Assembly (NCBI GenBank): GCA_035048495.1
Contig: CM068544.1
Location: 50,617,893 to 50,681,892 of the forward strand
Length of the DNA stretch: 64,000 bases
Source: Euptelea pleiosperma
Lineage: Eukaryota; Streptophyta; Magnoliopsida; Ranunculales; Eupteleaceae
Direction of reading: 5' to 3'
The position numbers and the translations under genes were made by a program. Under the pieces are notes generated by a model. The model had not been told where the DNA came from. It made no database searches and saw only the letters and a program-made list of their open reading frames with translations. Positions within the stretch are counted from its first letter, which is position 1, and each line of letters opens with the position of its first letter. Below, one piece after another: positions 1 through 11,427 of this stretch.

Positions 1-2
1 TA

Positions 3-122
3 AACTGTCTACAGCAGTTCCATGAACGAATTCCTCGTCTGCAAAAGGACATGAAAATAATTCCGTCACGTTACATGCCTTGTTGGAGTGCCACCCATCA
101 TTGGCAACTGTTGGAAGTGTAG
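3..122 (+). CDS. 3'-terminal exon of an unidentified protein gene (partial)
   Basis: An open frame enters the window from the left and ends in TAG at 120-122. The last residues read ...RYMPCWSATHHWQLLEV. The tryptophan- and histidine-rich, low-complexity-free peptide looks like real coding sequence and not intergenic noise. A possible acceptor (CTACAG) lies at 9-14, so the exon may begin there. I do not recognise the family and assign no function. An AT-rich stretch that could be the 3' UTR follows. The exon is short and could still be a chance frame. Confidence 0.4.
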   Translation, partial: NCLQQFHERIPRLQKDMKIIPSRYMPCWSATHHWQLLEV

Positions 123-958
123 AGATCCTCTGGTTATTTTTCTTGTAATTCATTAAGAATGGTATCTATTTAAATAGAGATACCAAAGATATGGACAACC
201 GTTGTAATCCATTTACAGTAAGATGGATCCCTTGATTGAAGGGATTGTGAGAATTAAGGGAAGATAGGATCTGTGAGATCTCATGGAGGATATGTGGGTG
301 TGATTGGCGCAGCTAGCGGAGTTGACTCCGGTGGAGCTTGAGCTGTTATAGTAAGCAACCAATAAGAGTTTTGTGGTTGGCTGACCAACACAGCCATCCT
401 ACTAGGGTTAGGGAATTGGCCAAAACTCCTAATTGTTCTGTTGATTGAAGGTTGAAGAAAGAGTTTCTTCTGTCTTTTAAAAAAAATAATTGGTTAGTCA
501 ATTTGGGTCAAGGATGATGGACTGGGTCATAGGGGGTATGACAGCAATTTAAAAATGTGTTGTGTAGTCCCAATTTTATATTATCTTGAGATAAGAAGGA
601 TGTGATGCTGATGATGAAACCTTATGCTCTTTTGGTCTATACCTGAGACCTAATGGAGTTGAATGGTTGCATCCAAACACCATTCGATGTTTTTCCTACG
701 TAGGAAATGATCTGGTCATAGCTGATGACCTCCATTGTTGAATAAAGCATATTGGTTACCACTGCAACCGTGAGCTCGACAGTTTCAATCCCTGCTTACC
801 CGCCCAAAAATAAAAAAAAAAGTTAAAAATTCCATAAAAAAACAATCGGACACACATCATGCCATGCATCATCCATCTCATTCCAAATAAACTTTCGCAT
901 TTATTACCTTCTCTTTTCCACGTCAGAATCGTTCTTTTCCTTTCCTTGTCCCCCACGT
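123..958. other. Putative 3' UTR and intergenic DNA
   Basis: No gene is seen. The first part is probably the 3' UTR of the partial gene at the left edge. At about 505-545 there is a short match (GTCATAGGGGGTATGACAGC) to the right arm of the 797-bp foldback element at 53370-54166, so this is probably a decayed copy of that family. Confidence 0.45.
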
Positions 959-967
959 TTTACAAGA

Positions 968-1071
968 GAGTAATGATCACATGGTCCAAGGTCCATGGAC
1001 AACGTCCATTGTACTGTGCACCATGACAACATACATGGACTGATGGACCCGGGACCATGTGATCATTACTC
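968..1071. mobile_element. 104-bp Mutator-type MITE
   Basis: A perfect 20-bp terminal inverted repeat, GAGTAATGATCACATGGTCC, occurs at both ends. It is flanked by an exact 9-bp target duplication TTTACAAGA (959-967 and 1072-1080). A 9-bp duplication is typical of Mutator-like elements. There is no coding capacity. Confidence 0.88.
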
Positions 1072-1080
1072 TTTACAAGA

Positions 1081-2410
1081 AACAAGAACTAATCCAGTCC
1101 ATGTTTCCTTCTGTTGTTTAATTGATTATCGGTGCTGATGCAGCTACTAATTTTGCAGCTGAACTGTTTTGTTGAGTAGAAGAGTGGAAAGCTAGTTGGA
1201 CGAGCTTGGAATAGCTGCAGTAGGCTTCAGAGGACCTCGTGTGGCTCGAGTTTCCAGCACTTTGTGGCCCCATCTCTGGGTTCTCTCAAAATCCAGTCCT
1301 TTGTATACGGAGATGACTCACTCTTAACAAGGTTGTGACTTGACTTTGCATAACCGTGGCACGGCACCATTGACTCTCTAGGTTGCACTTTTTTCTCACA
1401 TATCCGTCTTGTCGCGACTCTCGCGACTGCTGGCCCTTGAATGGAACATCTGGTCGGTCAATGTACAATCCAAAAAACACGTCTAGCATTCCGTCACAAT
1501 CACATTTTAGATCAAGGCAATTGAGTTGCTTTTTTCCTAGCGGATTTCTTTGGTGAGATCCATCTGTAAGACTATTTGTGGGTGTTCATGGATGGTAATT
1601 ACTGTATACTAGGTTTACCAATTTTCCTTCTCCTGATGGTAGTCGTCGGTAGAGTCCTGCCAAATCTAATTTACCCAGCACATAAGCGTCGTAGCCAGGC
1701 ATGGACCCACCATCTAAAGATAAATTTACCGAGGGGAATTTTTCCTGTTAGGCTGTGTAGCTCATTAAAAACACACATGCCGCATGGCACAATCTTTCAG
1801 GTCCACTGATCCATGTGTTAAGCAACCATTTACCCCCAAAAATTGACCTGTTAGGGATGGGAACACACCATCTGCTAACATGCCCCCACAACGGGAATAC
1901 ACTCGGCTAGAGACTTGAATCTGTGACCTCCCGGGCCTTAAGGCTGTATACCATGTTAAACAATCATTTACCCTAAAAGATTGATCGACCTGTTGGGGAA
2001 AGGCGAAACAACTATGTACGTGGAACACACCGTCCGCTAACACAATAGATGATTGGCCCACCCCTTGATGGACCTCCATACCAACAATCAGCCTGATTGT
2101 TGATCTCTGTTCATTGCGACGACTAGAAATCACCCCATTAAAAATGCTTGAATCCAATGGCTAGAGATTACCAATCAAGCTGATTTTTGGTGTGTAGGTC
2201 CATCAAGGAGTGGGCCAATTGGCATGAAAATAGTGTGACATATGGTGTGTTTTTATTGCGCCCACAGAAAGAATTCCCCATCGGGGTAAATTTTCTCCCA
2301 TTCAAATGAGTCCCATGTAGATTCAGGCTGGGGGTTAACTTGTCCTTTTTCTTATTCTTTCTTTCAATTTCCGCAGTTCTCCGTCGTCGGGCTTCATTGA
2401 CGTTGCAGAG
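1081..2410. other. Intergenic DNA with decayed MITE pieces
   Basis: No supported gene. Around 2040-2220 there are decayed fragments of the Mutator-type foldback family described at 7095-7458, recognisable by CAGCCTGATT, a GATTTTTGGTGTGTAGGTCCA-like core and TGGGCCAA. Other open frames here are short and lack exon-like features. Confidence 0.5.
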
Positions 2411-2816
2411 GAGTAAAACTTGTGTCACAAGATGTTGTGACGGGAGCTGGTCACAGCACTCAATACGAGCCACGTGGTCCATTATCAGAAAGCGCTGACC
2501 GTATGGATGTTTGGCCAGTCCCTCGGTGGACCTACAAATCAAAAGTCAGCCTGATTAGTAATTTACAACCTTCGGATTTTTGCACCCAAATAAAGCTCAA
2601 TAATGCTCAAATTCCTACCGTTAAAATCAACCCATGAAAATAACTTCAATCAAATCGGTAAGAAATCACTAATCAATCTTATTTTTTGTGTACTGGTCCA
2701 CCGAGGGACTGGCCAAACACCCATACGGTCATCTTCCTCTAATAGTATGCCACGTGGTACACAGTGTGATGTGTGATTGGCTTTGCTCACACACAGGTGT
2801 TAGCGAAGGTTTACTC
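2411..2816. mobile_element. Mutator-type foldback MITE with G-box-like inverted repeats
   Basis: A copy of the abundant local family. The left end is GAGTAAAACTTG and the right end GGTTTACTC. The inner arms carry CCACGTGG (about 2470 and 2750), then ATGGATGTTTGGCC on the left and GGCCAAACACCCAT on the right. No clear target duplication is visible. The centre has the family's AATGCTCAAATTCC segment. Confidence 0.75.
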
Positions 2817-2967
2817 TTAAATGAGAGTTCCAGGTTACCTAGGGAATGTAACCACAATCTGCTGTTCAGCATTTCTCGGCTTGTTAAAAGGCATCCGCGG
2901 ATTGTGGTGCACTGTTATTGGCCACTGCTTTAAAATTCCCGCTTCAAAAATTTTCTCAAAACCAGTT

Positions 2968-3218
2968 GACATGGTCTCCCAATTTCCTTAAGTACACGTG
3001 TCATGACTTTATTGGTGTTTGACACTTTTTATGTCCAACATTGTTGGACACTACAATTATCCATTTCTAGCCGTGTAGCACAAATAATGTCTGAATTCCA
3101 ACGTCAACCCTTGAAAAAGACTCGGATTCAACTGTTGGAAATTACCAATGGATAATTTTAGTGTCCAACACCAATAAAGTTGCGCCACATGTACTTAAGG
3201 AAACTTGGAGACAATGCC
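2968..3218. mobile_element. 251-bp foldback MITE
   Basis: Long imperfect inverted repeats of about 80 bp share the core TTTCCTTAAGTACA(C/T)GTG and TTTATTGGTGTT(T/G)GACACT. The flanks carry an 8-bp duplication AACCAGTT (2960-2967 and 3219-3226). Duplication length favours hAT, but the ends are not canonical, so the superfamily is left open. Confidence 0.75.
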
Positions 3219-3226
3219 AACCAGTT

Positions 3227-4162
3227 TTCTCTTTATTTAGCATATTTTGTTTTTAAAAAGATGGCAAATTTGCTGTACCCCTTGTGAAATTGGTGATATT
3301 AATAAATAAAAAAACACAGTAGTTTCAATTTGCTAGGTTTCCCCTTTGAAAGTCTACATGTGGTGGAATTTCATTGGTCAGTTGATGAACAGTTCAAATT
3401 TGTTCTCGAAGAAAATCTAAACCATCCATCTATAATAAATGATTCAGTTGGTCAGTCCACTTGTCGTTAAGGGTTGAAATGGAAGTATGTCGGTATTAAT
3501 GGTGATCAGGTGGCTGTGGAAAGGTAACGGGTCTTTTCGTAAATTTAAATAGGAGAAGGCATTTCAATCATGAGAGCAGAAGTTAATCAGACCATTTTAA
3601 TATCAAAGACCGAAGGTTGTGGTCAAAGGGGGAAACACAACAAAATGAAACTACCAGTTTTTTTTTTACTAAGATCACCAATTTTACAGAAGTACAACAA
3701 ATTTAACCTAAAAAATGGGAAAGATTCCGTAGGTAGTCTAGAACTCTCATTACCAGTAGGAGGCTTTAACATCCCATTACTAATCAAGTTGATTTTTGGT
3801 ATTTAGGTTCCCCTACTATAGCTGAACATCCATAGGATCAGTGGTCTTTAGGAGCTTGCCTGCAATTCATATGGATGGCCATGTGCATTCTTATTCAAAG
3901 GTGTCCGTGACTCGTACTGGGTCATTTGCGTAACCAAAAAAAAAGAGAGACTAAGCTATGGACTCTCTGATTTAAGAGATTATACAAGAGTTGTGCCACC
4001 CCACGGGTAACCGGACAAAAATGTACGATTGAGGCCATTGACCATTGGATTCAAGAGATCCACAAGGCACCTCAACCTCGTATATTTTTGTCTAGTTATC
4101 CGTGGAGTAGCATTTTCCATCGACTGTACAAAAATATGTGCAGTTGAGGTCATTGACCTACC
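3227..4162. other. Intergenic DNA, no gene seen
   Basis: AT-rich sequence with short non-exon-like open frames. Near 3775-3850 there is a faint remnant of the Mutator-type MITE core (TAATCAAGTTGATTTTTGGT). Confidence 0.4.
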
Positions 4163-4439
4163 ATTGGATGCAGGGACGGAGCCAATAATGGGCCAGAGGG
4201 GGCACGTGCCCCCCCTCAATTTCCAATTCCTTTGACAAAAAATATTTTGTTGCCAAAAATAATCTTACAATTTAATTTAGTGCCTCTCCTCATATTTTAA
4301 TTCTGTAAAGTGTCCTTCACCCACAATCTATTTTACTTTTCTGAATTGTTTATATTAATAAGGGTATTTGTGTCTTTTTATACTTTTTGACTGAACAAAT
4401 TAAATGTGCTCACTTTCAAAGTTCAAACCATTAAAGCCG

Positions 4440-4844
4440 GAGTAGAACCTGTGTCGCACCATGTTGTGACGGAAGCTGGTCACAACATTCAATACCAGCC
4501 ATGTGGCATACTATTAGAGGACGATGACCGTATGGATGTTTGGCCAGTCCCTTGGTGGACCGGTACACAAAAAATTCAACTTGATTAGGGATTACTAACC
4601 AATTCGATTGAAGTTATTTTCATGGGTTGATTTTAACGGTAGGAATTTGAGCATTATTGAGCTTTATTTAGGTGCAAAAATCCGAAGGTTGTAAATCACT
4701 AATCAGGCTGACTTTCTATTTGTAGGTCACCAGGGACGGGACAAACATCCATACAGTTAGCTCCCTTTGATCGTGTGCCACGTGGCTTGTATTGAGTGTT
4801 GTGACCGGCTTCCTTTACAACATCTTGTGAGTAAAGTTTTACTC
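4440..4844. mobile_element. Mutator-type foldback MITE, exact 9-bp TSD
   Basis: Begins GAGTAGAACC and ends GTTTTACTC, flanked by an exact 9-bp duplication TTAAAGCCG (4431-4439 and 4845-4853). The arms carry CATGTGG and CCACGTGG, ATGGATGTTTGGCC and its inverted partner. It sits inside the older hAT element at 4171-5837. Confidence 0.9.
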
Positions 4845-4949
4845 TTAAAGCCGGTGTTTTATAGCTGTTTTCGGGCCAATAATTTTATCAAAACATTCAC
4901 TTTACACGGCATCCAGGCCGCACATTTAAATGCCACTTGGAAGAGAGTT

Positions 4950-5216
4950 AGAGATCCATGATGTATGGATGTTTTAATATCCCTAGATGGCCATGTGGAC
5001 CAACAATCAGCTGGATTGGTGGTTTCTAATCATTGGATTTGAATCCTTTTCATGGGTTGAATTTCAACTGTGGATGCAACAATTATTTTGGGTACTGAGA
5101 TGCAATACTCGGAAAATACCAATCGGACTAATTTTTGGTCTGTAGGTCCACCTAGCAACTTTTCAAACATCCATACGGTCATAAATCTCTAATAATGTAC
5201 CACATGGTACTTATAG
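4950..5216. mobile_element. Mutator-type foldback MITE (truncated)
   Basis: Family core with ATGTATGGATGTTT, ACCAACAATCAGCTGGATTGG, a central ATTATTTTGGGTAC segment, then TTTTTGGTCTGTAGGTCCACCTA and CATCCATACGGTCA, ending near ACCACATGGTAC. Outer ends are missing. Confidence 0.65.
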
Positions 5217-5293
5217 GTGCGGCTTGACACCCATATATAAAATTGTAAACATCGAAAAACTTCTCACTCCTTAACTTTTACCATTATTAAATA

Positions 5294-5640
5294 GTAGAAC
5301 TTTGATGATGGCCTCCATCCTCAACGTTGATGCAGGACCACAATGCGAACCACGTGGCATACTATTAGAGGTCACTGACCATATGGATGTTTGGGCAATC
5401 CCTAGATATGTGTACAAAAGAAAAATATGCCTGATTAGTGATTTTTAAGCTTTAGATCCGAGTACATCAAATAATGCTCAAAATCCACCGTTGAAAATAA
5501 AATATGAAAAAAGACTTTAATCCAACGGATAGAAATTACTAATCATGATGAATTTTGGTATGTAGGTTCACCTAGGGTGGGCCAAATATCAATACAATCA
5601 GTCATCTCTAAGAACATGCCACGTGTCATTCTCTAGTATA
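5294..5640. mobile_element. Mutator-type foldback MITE
   Basis: Begins near GTAGAACTTTGATG. The arms carry ACCACGTGGC and GCCACGTGTC with the family's CATATGGATGTTTGG and TGGGCCAAATATC segments. Right outer end is unclear. Confidence 0.65.
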
Positions 5641-5845
5641 GTGCAAGGATTATGCCCCCCTTGAGCAAAATCCTTGCTCGGCGAGCGGACGCCCTCAACT
5701 TTAAAAGTTAAGTATATGATTTTTTATTCTTTGAAAGTACCCTTTTGTCCACTTTAGAAAAATACTCGTTTGCCCACCCTGAAATAAAATCTGTACAATT
5801 TTGCCTACCCTTTAAAAAAATCCTGGCTCCACCACTGATTGGATT

Positions 5846-7085
5846 CAGGAGATCCACAAGCACATTTTTTTTTTATGTGTAATCATGCATATCATAACAA
5901 AACCCACAAAACAACCTCAACTTCAACCTCACGAGTGGTTATGCTCCCCATCCAAACAGATCCACAAGCACCTGCGCATAATTTTGTCTAGGTATTCGTG
6001 GTGATCAGAAGACTATAACCATCCGTTCTATTAACCCTTTTCTGTGGACTCTTCTTCTCCGCAATCTATTAGATCGGATATTTTATCGTCATCTACAAGG
6101 ATTATCTCGTGGATACATTAATTTTATTAATTGTGCTGGATCTCATCAGCCAATGAATTTGTCATAGCTGGTCTCCTTGTCTGATCCATCTTCCACTTTT
6201 GTTGATTTTGACCTGAGTGTATGTTGTAGATGGGACCTACAATCCCCCAACTCCTTCACGTTTGCCACTTGTCCGATTTCTTCCCATTATGGACAATCAT
6301 TTCTCTCACTATAATGTTTATTGATTCCAGGACCTAGGTTGCTTAATTGCCACCAACATCCACGTGGCCGCTCTCTTTGGTATCACTTTCAAAGAGCTCA
6401 ATTGGAAAGAAAACTGGACTTGCCAGAGCATCTCCAACCGAAAGTCTTGATATTCATATTTGATGAAACTTTTGCAAAATCCAACTTCAACCGGGATCGA
6501 TATCTCGCTTCAGATTTGAAGCTAGGCCAGGCTCTATATCTCTATTCTTGGATTCAAATATAAATCCCTTTGCTGTTTGGCTTCAAAAATAGATTTAACT
6601 TTTAACTTTTGAATTTTTATTTTTAACCTTTTGTCATTTTAAAAAGTTTTAAAACATTTTTTATTCTTTTGAAAAATATTTACTTTTTTCCAACAAATTT
6701 TAAATAACTTTTGTATCTTTTTGAAAAGAAATTTAAATATCTTTTGTGTCTTTTTTGTCAAAAGATATTTTTTTAAGCCATAGGTGATTGGAGTTAATAG
6801 TTTTTAGAATGTGTTTCTATCTTTAAATTTGAAAAAGATGTTTTTTTGAAACTAGAATTTGAAAACACTGGTTGAGATCACCGATAATTTACAAAAATGT
6901 TAAATAAATAATAATAATAATTCCTGATCATATTTTGCTTCCTCCATATCACCATTTTTTTTTATATATTGTGGATGAAATAAAATCTGCTTAAGAGAAA
7001 AATGAAAGTAAAAAAAGAGATTCCTTGTAAAAAGTAAAATGTGTTCTAGAAATAGTAAAATCCCTTATTTATTTATATTTTTAAT
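5846..7085. other. Intergenic DNA, AT-rich, no gene seen
   Basis: Contains only short open frames without splice or homology support. The stretch 6590-7080 is very AT-rich. Confidence 0.4.
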
Positions 7086-7094
7086 TTTCCTAAT

Positions 7095-7458
7095 GGGTTG
7101 GGCTCCAGTTACCGCCCTAAAATGACAGGCTCCCGTTACAGGACACAATATGAGCCACGTGGCACACGTTTAGACTCTAGAGGACTCTAACCGTATGGAT
7201 GTTTGGCCAATCCCTAAGTGAAATTTTTTTTAGTTGCCCAAACTAACATGTTAACGAGAGAAATTTGCCCCCTTTTATATATATTTTTTTGCCGCCCCCC
7301 AACTTTGTCGTATGCGGCCTTGCCCTAGAACAAAATCCTGGCCGAGGGATTGAACAAACATCCATATGATCAGAGTCTTCTAAGAATGTGCCACATGGCT
7401 CATATTGTGTCCTGTAACGGGAGCCTGTCATTTTAGGGCGGTAACTGGAGCCCGACCC
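7095..7458. mobile_element. Mutator-type foldback MITE, type copy
   Basis: The best-preserved copy of the local family. Nearly perfect inverted repeats of more than 70 bp begin GGGTTGGGCTCCAGTTACCG on the left and GGGTCGGGCTCCAGTTACCG on the right (reverse complement). The flanks are an exact 9-bp duplication TTTCCTAAT (7086-7094 and 7459-7467). The left arm contains GAGCCACGTGGCAC, a G-box/ABRE-like palindrome. About 130 bp of unrelated T- and C-rich sequence replaces the usual centre. Confidence 0.92.
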
Positions 7459-7698
7459 TTTCCTAATTTCCTTCGTCGTCGCATCTAAAAGTCATGAAAT
7501 CTCTCTCCGATGGGAACGAACGCTCTTTTTATTTTTTTTTCAAGTTTCTTACAAGTTACAAGTCAACGGCGAGGATTACTGCTCGTTTTGTTTACCCAAT
7601 ATCCATTTTCTCACGTTTTTTTCGCGATATAAAGCGAAAGCAAAACCTCGATATGTTGACTATTCTTTCGCATCGTCAAACATGGCACGGTATTTTAA

Positions 7699-8092
7699 TA
7701 GTGAAACTTCTAGCAATCACGATGACCGATGCTTGTATCACAATTCAAAATACAGGCCACGTGTCACACACTTAATGGACTCTCACCGTATGGATGTTTG
7801 TCCAGTCCCTCAGTGGACATCTAACCAAAAATCAGCCTCATTAGTGATTTTTAAGCGATTCAATTGAAGTTATTTTCATTGGTTGATTTTAACGGTAGGA
7901 ATTCGAGCATTCATTTGGGTGCAAAGAGCCAAAGGTTTTAAATCACTAATCTGGCTAATTTTTGGTTTATAAGTCGAAAGAGGGACTGACCAAACATCCA
8001 TACGGTCACAGTACATTAAGAGGGTGCCACATGTCCTATGATTTGCATTGTTACAGAAGCATCTGTAGAACGCTGTGATAGAAGTTTTACTC
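7699..8092. mobile_element. Mutator-type foldback MITE, exact 9-bp TSD
   Basis: Ends TAGTGAAACTTC and GAAGTTTTACTC, flanked by the exact 9-bp duplication GTATTTTAA (7690-7698 and 8093-8101). Arms carry GGCCACGTGTCAC and GTGCCACATGTCC. First member of a run of four adjacent copies. Confidence 0.88.
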
Positions 8093-8143
8093 GTATTTTA
8101 AGGTTATCAAGTGCTGTTACTCAGAGTCTCAGACTATGTTAGA

Positions 8144-8493
8144 GTAGAGCTTTGCTGAACGGCCACAATCTGAGCCAGCACGTGGCACACTCTTAGAAGA
8201 TGGTGACCGTATGGATGTTTGGCCAATCCCTGGGTGGACCTACAAACCAAAAATCATCTGGTTAGGGATTTTAAACCTTTGGATCTTTGTACCCCAAATA
8301 ATGGTCAATAATGCTCAAATACCACGGTTAAAAATAAACCTATGAAAACGACTCCAATCCAACGCTTAGAAATTACTACTCAGCTTGATTTTTGGTCTGC
8401 AAGTCTATCTAGGGTTGGGCCAAACATCCATACGGCCGGAAATCTCTAAAACTGTGCCACGTGGCTCATTGTGGCCAATCAGTCAAATTCTAC
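8144..8493. mobile_element. Mutator-type foldback MITE
   Basis: Starts GTAGAGCTTTGCTGAACGGCC and ends with the imperfect complement GGCCAATCAGTCAAATTCTAC. Arms contain GCACGTGGCAC and GTGCCACGTGGCTC. Flanks resemble each other only loosely (TATGTTAGA against ACATGTTGA). Confidence 0.75.
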
Positions 8494-8501
8494 ACATGTT
8501 G

Positions 8502-8815
8502 AGAGTTAAACTTACTTGACGACCCATAATATAAGTCGTCACCTGTCAATTTCTAGAGGACACTGACCGTATAGATGTTTGTCCAATCCCTAGGTGGACC
8601 TATAAATCCAAAATCAACCTGATCAGTGCTCTCTAAGCGTTAGTTGAAGTCATTTTCATGGGTTGATTTTAACCGTGGGAATTTGAGCATTATTTGGGTA
8701 CAAAGATCCAACGGTTTGAAATCACTAATCAGGCCATTTTTTGGTTTGTAGGTCCACGTAGGGATTGGCCAAACATTCATAAAGTCAGCCTACTCTACGA
8801 GTGTACCCACATGGC
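8502..8815. mobile_element. Mutator-type foldback MITE (tandem copy)
   Basis: Follows the previous copy almost directly. Begins GAGAGTTAAACTTACTTGACG; the core carries ATAGATGTTTGTCC, CCTAGGTGGACCTA and, inverted, GTCCACGTAGGGATTGGCC. The ends are decayed. Confidence 0.65.
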
Positions 8816-9145
8816 TCGAGTAAGACTTGCCTGACCACCCACAATACCAGTCATGTAGCAATTTATTAGAGGACACTGGCTGTATAGATGTTTGGCCAAT
8901 CCCTAGGTGGACCTACAAACCCAAAATCAACCTGATCAGTGATTTCTAAGTGTTAGTTGAAGTCATTTTCGTTGTTTGATTTTAACCGTACGTATTTGAG
9001 CCCGTACAAAGATCCAAAGGTTTGAAATCACTAATCAGGCTGATTTTTTGGTTTGTAGGTCCACTTAGGGATTGGCCAAACATCCATGCGGACGGTCAGC
9101 GTACTCTTAAGAGTGTACCCACATGGCTCATATTATCGACGGAGA
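8816..9145. mobile_element. Mutator-type foldback MITE (tandem copy)
   Basis: Begins GAGTAAGACTTGCCTGACC and runs to about the ACATGGCTCATATTATCG segment. The internal order of motifs matches the copies to its left, giving a head-to-tail run. Confidence 0.65.
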
Positions 9146-9308
9146 GGAGGTCTGGAAATTTGGTTGTAAAAAAGGTTGTCATCGGAACCTGTTTTATGAT
9201 GGACATCAGGACCATTATCATTAATGGACATACCGTATCAGTAAGTAGTCGGCAAGCTCAGTCGATCTAGACCGTTCAATCAATGATGCACCTCTTAAAT
9301 GTTTTAAC

Positions 9309-9529
9309 CAAAGTTTTAAATGGTCCATTAATAGAAAAAAAAGTGTCATAATGTTTTTTTTTTTTCAAAATAACTTCTATAACGGTAAAATAACATTTTT
9401 TTTTTCAAAATAAGAGCTGTTATTTCCATCTGTTATAACACTAAACTCCTTTCTTTGGTATTAGAAGTTAATTTTGAAATAATGTAACGGGGTTGGGGTG
9501 TTACCGTTATAACACCTTTTCAAACCATG
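9309..9529. mobile_element. hAT-type MITE with CGTTATAA-rich interior
   Basis: Left end CAAAGTTTTAAATGG, right end TTTTCAAACCATG. Flanks GTTTTAAC (9301-9308) and TTTTTAAC (9530-9537) form an 8-bp duplication with one mismatch. The interior contains ATAACGGTAAAATAAC, CTGTTATTTCC and ACCGTTATAACACC, the same motif set as the copy at 50977-51286. Confidence 0.75.
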
Positions 9530-9537
9530 TTTTTAAC

Positions 9538-10640
9538 TTTTAATTATCTACAAATAAGTCTGTTTCTTTTGAATGGTCAACAAAAGTCAGGGGCAACGGT
9601 CCACAAAAAAAAGTCACATTTGTCAACGACAGTTACGATCAATGATCAACTTTCGGCCTATGACCCACCAAAGGAGCCCGACTTTTTTTACTAGACCGTC
9701 ATTATCTGTGGGCTTCCGAAGGGTCTTTTGTTGAAGTATGCAGCATTGTTCAAAGTTTCCGTGATCCGGATCGGACCCCACCGATCCCGAGACTTTCATC
9801 CTTGGTATGCAGTATGAAACTGATGAAATTGGCAAAAATACATGAATTTGCGAATTCTTAGATCATGTTCAAAAATACATGAATTTTTCCAAACCTGATG
9901 GCGACATTGTTCAGTTCGTTTTTTGACTAGTTCGTGCGTTTGCGTATAATTTGCGAATTATTTGGGAATTTACTATGTTCACACGTTACATCGCAATGGA
10001 TTGCAGTTCGAACACTATGACTTGCAAAATAATCAATAAGGGTCCATCGAGATCGTTTAGTTAACGAGCAATTCGGTGTTTTTCTTTAATTCACTCCTAA
10101 CATGAGCTGGGCCATCAAAGCTTACTAGACTACTCAGCTTAAGGCAGGCATGGGAATTTTGTTTTTGAAGTGGCAATCATGCTCCAATGATCGCATGCCA
10201 CATATACCCATGGTTATTTTTTAAAAAAACTTAAAACAAAATCCCAAAGGACTGGGACCACAGAAAGAGAAGAACAAGAAGAAGAGGAGGCCACCGGCAC
10301 CGCAGGTACCTCTCTCTCTCTCTCTCTTTTATGGTATTGGGTTGCTGAGCCACCTCGGCAGTCCCCAAGGTAATGTAGAGGGAATGAGAGGGAGACATAC
10401 CTGCGGCGGCAGCCTCTTTTTTTGGTGGGTGTTATGAGCAAAAAAGGAGGAATATTTTTTTGTGTTAAATGGGTTTTTGACCTAAAATCAGAGTGCCAAT
10501 ATCCTGTCCCACCCTAAACCAAGGCATATGCGGTGCGCAACCATTGGGCGATCACATCGCGGATTCAAAAAATTTCTCCAGGTAAGAGGCATTTGTGTCA
10601 AATCATAACAAGGCAAATTATATGTAGTCCTGAACTAGTT
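9538..10640. other. Intergenic DNA, no gene seen
   Basis: Short open frames only. A CT simple repeat lies at about 10311-10328. A small inverted repeat around 10165-10200 resembles the MITE at 44983-45117. Confidence 0.4.
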
Positions 10641-10645
10641 GTTTC

Positions 10646-10776
10646 AGGCTGGTTCTCAGTTGGTAAAGTTTGTGGGTGATGATAATATTAGACTTGGGTT
10701 CAAAACTTGCCTTTACTAAGTTATTGATCTCTTTAAAAACAGAGTCTTGCCCTCAAAAAAAAAAAAAAAAAAAATC
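10646..10776 (+). mobile_element. tRNA-derived SINE
   Basis: Starts with a tRNA-like head. An A-box-like TTCTCAGTTGGTAAAG is followed by GTGGGTGATGAT and a B-box-like GGGTTCAAAAC, then a short body (AGTTATTGATCTCTTTAAAAACAG) and a tail of about 20 A. A matching copy lies at 41080-41225 in the opposite orientation, which supports a SINE family. Confidence 0.75.
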
Positions 10777-10860
10777 AAATTGGTAATAGGACTGGATCTG
10801 GGTCAACCAATTAGACATCCATTATTTAATATTTAGTACCGCCTGAGTAGGAGAGAACAT

Positions 10861-11427
10861 GTTAAAGATTTCATAAACAGAAATCTCTAAGAATATACCA
10901 CATGGCTCATATTGTGATCAGTCAGCAAAGTTATGCTCTCCACTGACTGCCTTTGGTTTACCACCTTAGCTGTCAATCTGTGAGAAGCTTGTATTTGTAT
11001 GGATTCAAGTCTGTTATTACCACCATTTAAATCTCAACGTCATTCCATATATCTTGAATCCCACCTTACAAGTGGCACCAACCGTAATCACCTCAATGGC
11101 AGGATCGTAACCAAACAAAACCTGGACGGCTACAAAATAGCCTATAGATCAAATGGTTAGGAGCGTAGCTGGATCCATGATTTGGTGGAGCCCACGGGAG
11201 CGTGTGCCGTACCATTAAACCATAGTGATTCTAAAATGCTCAAAATCTATGGTTAAAAATAAACCATGAAAAAGTCTGTAATCCAACGGCTAGAAATCAA
11301 TAATCAGGGTTAAATTTAGGTATATGGGTCCACTTAGGGATGGGCCAAACATCCATACGATCAGTGGTCCCTAAGAGTGTTCCATGTGGTTCATACTGTG
11401 GACCGTCATCAACAAAGTTCTACTCCC
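10861..11427. mobile_element. Two partial Mutator-type MITE copies upstream of the MACPF gene
   Basis: At 10861-10945 there is a right-arm fragment (ACCACATGGCTCATATTGTGATC). At about 11221-11427 there is a right half with AATGCTCAAAATC, AATCCAACGGCTAGAAATC, TGGGCCAAACATCCATACG, CCATGTGG and the end AAAGTTCTACTC. The second ends about 530 bp before the MACPF start codon and so lies in or near its promoter. Confidence 0.65.

Larger units (their letters stand above)
4171..5837. mobile_element. Non-autonomous hAT element split by three nested MITEs
   Basis: The left end CAGGGACGGAGCCA and right end TGGCTCCACCACTG form a terminal inverted repeat with hAT-like CA...TG ends. The flanks are ATTGGATG (4163-4170) and ATTGGATT (5838-5845), an 8-bp duplication with one mismatch, as expected for hAT. 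Three later Mutator-type MITEs lie inside (4440-4844, about 4950-5216, about 5294-5640); without them the element is only about 650 bp. No transposase is visible. Confidence 0.75.
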
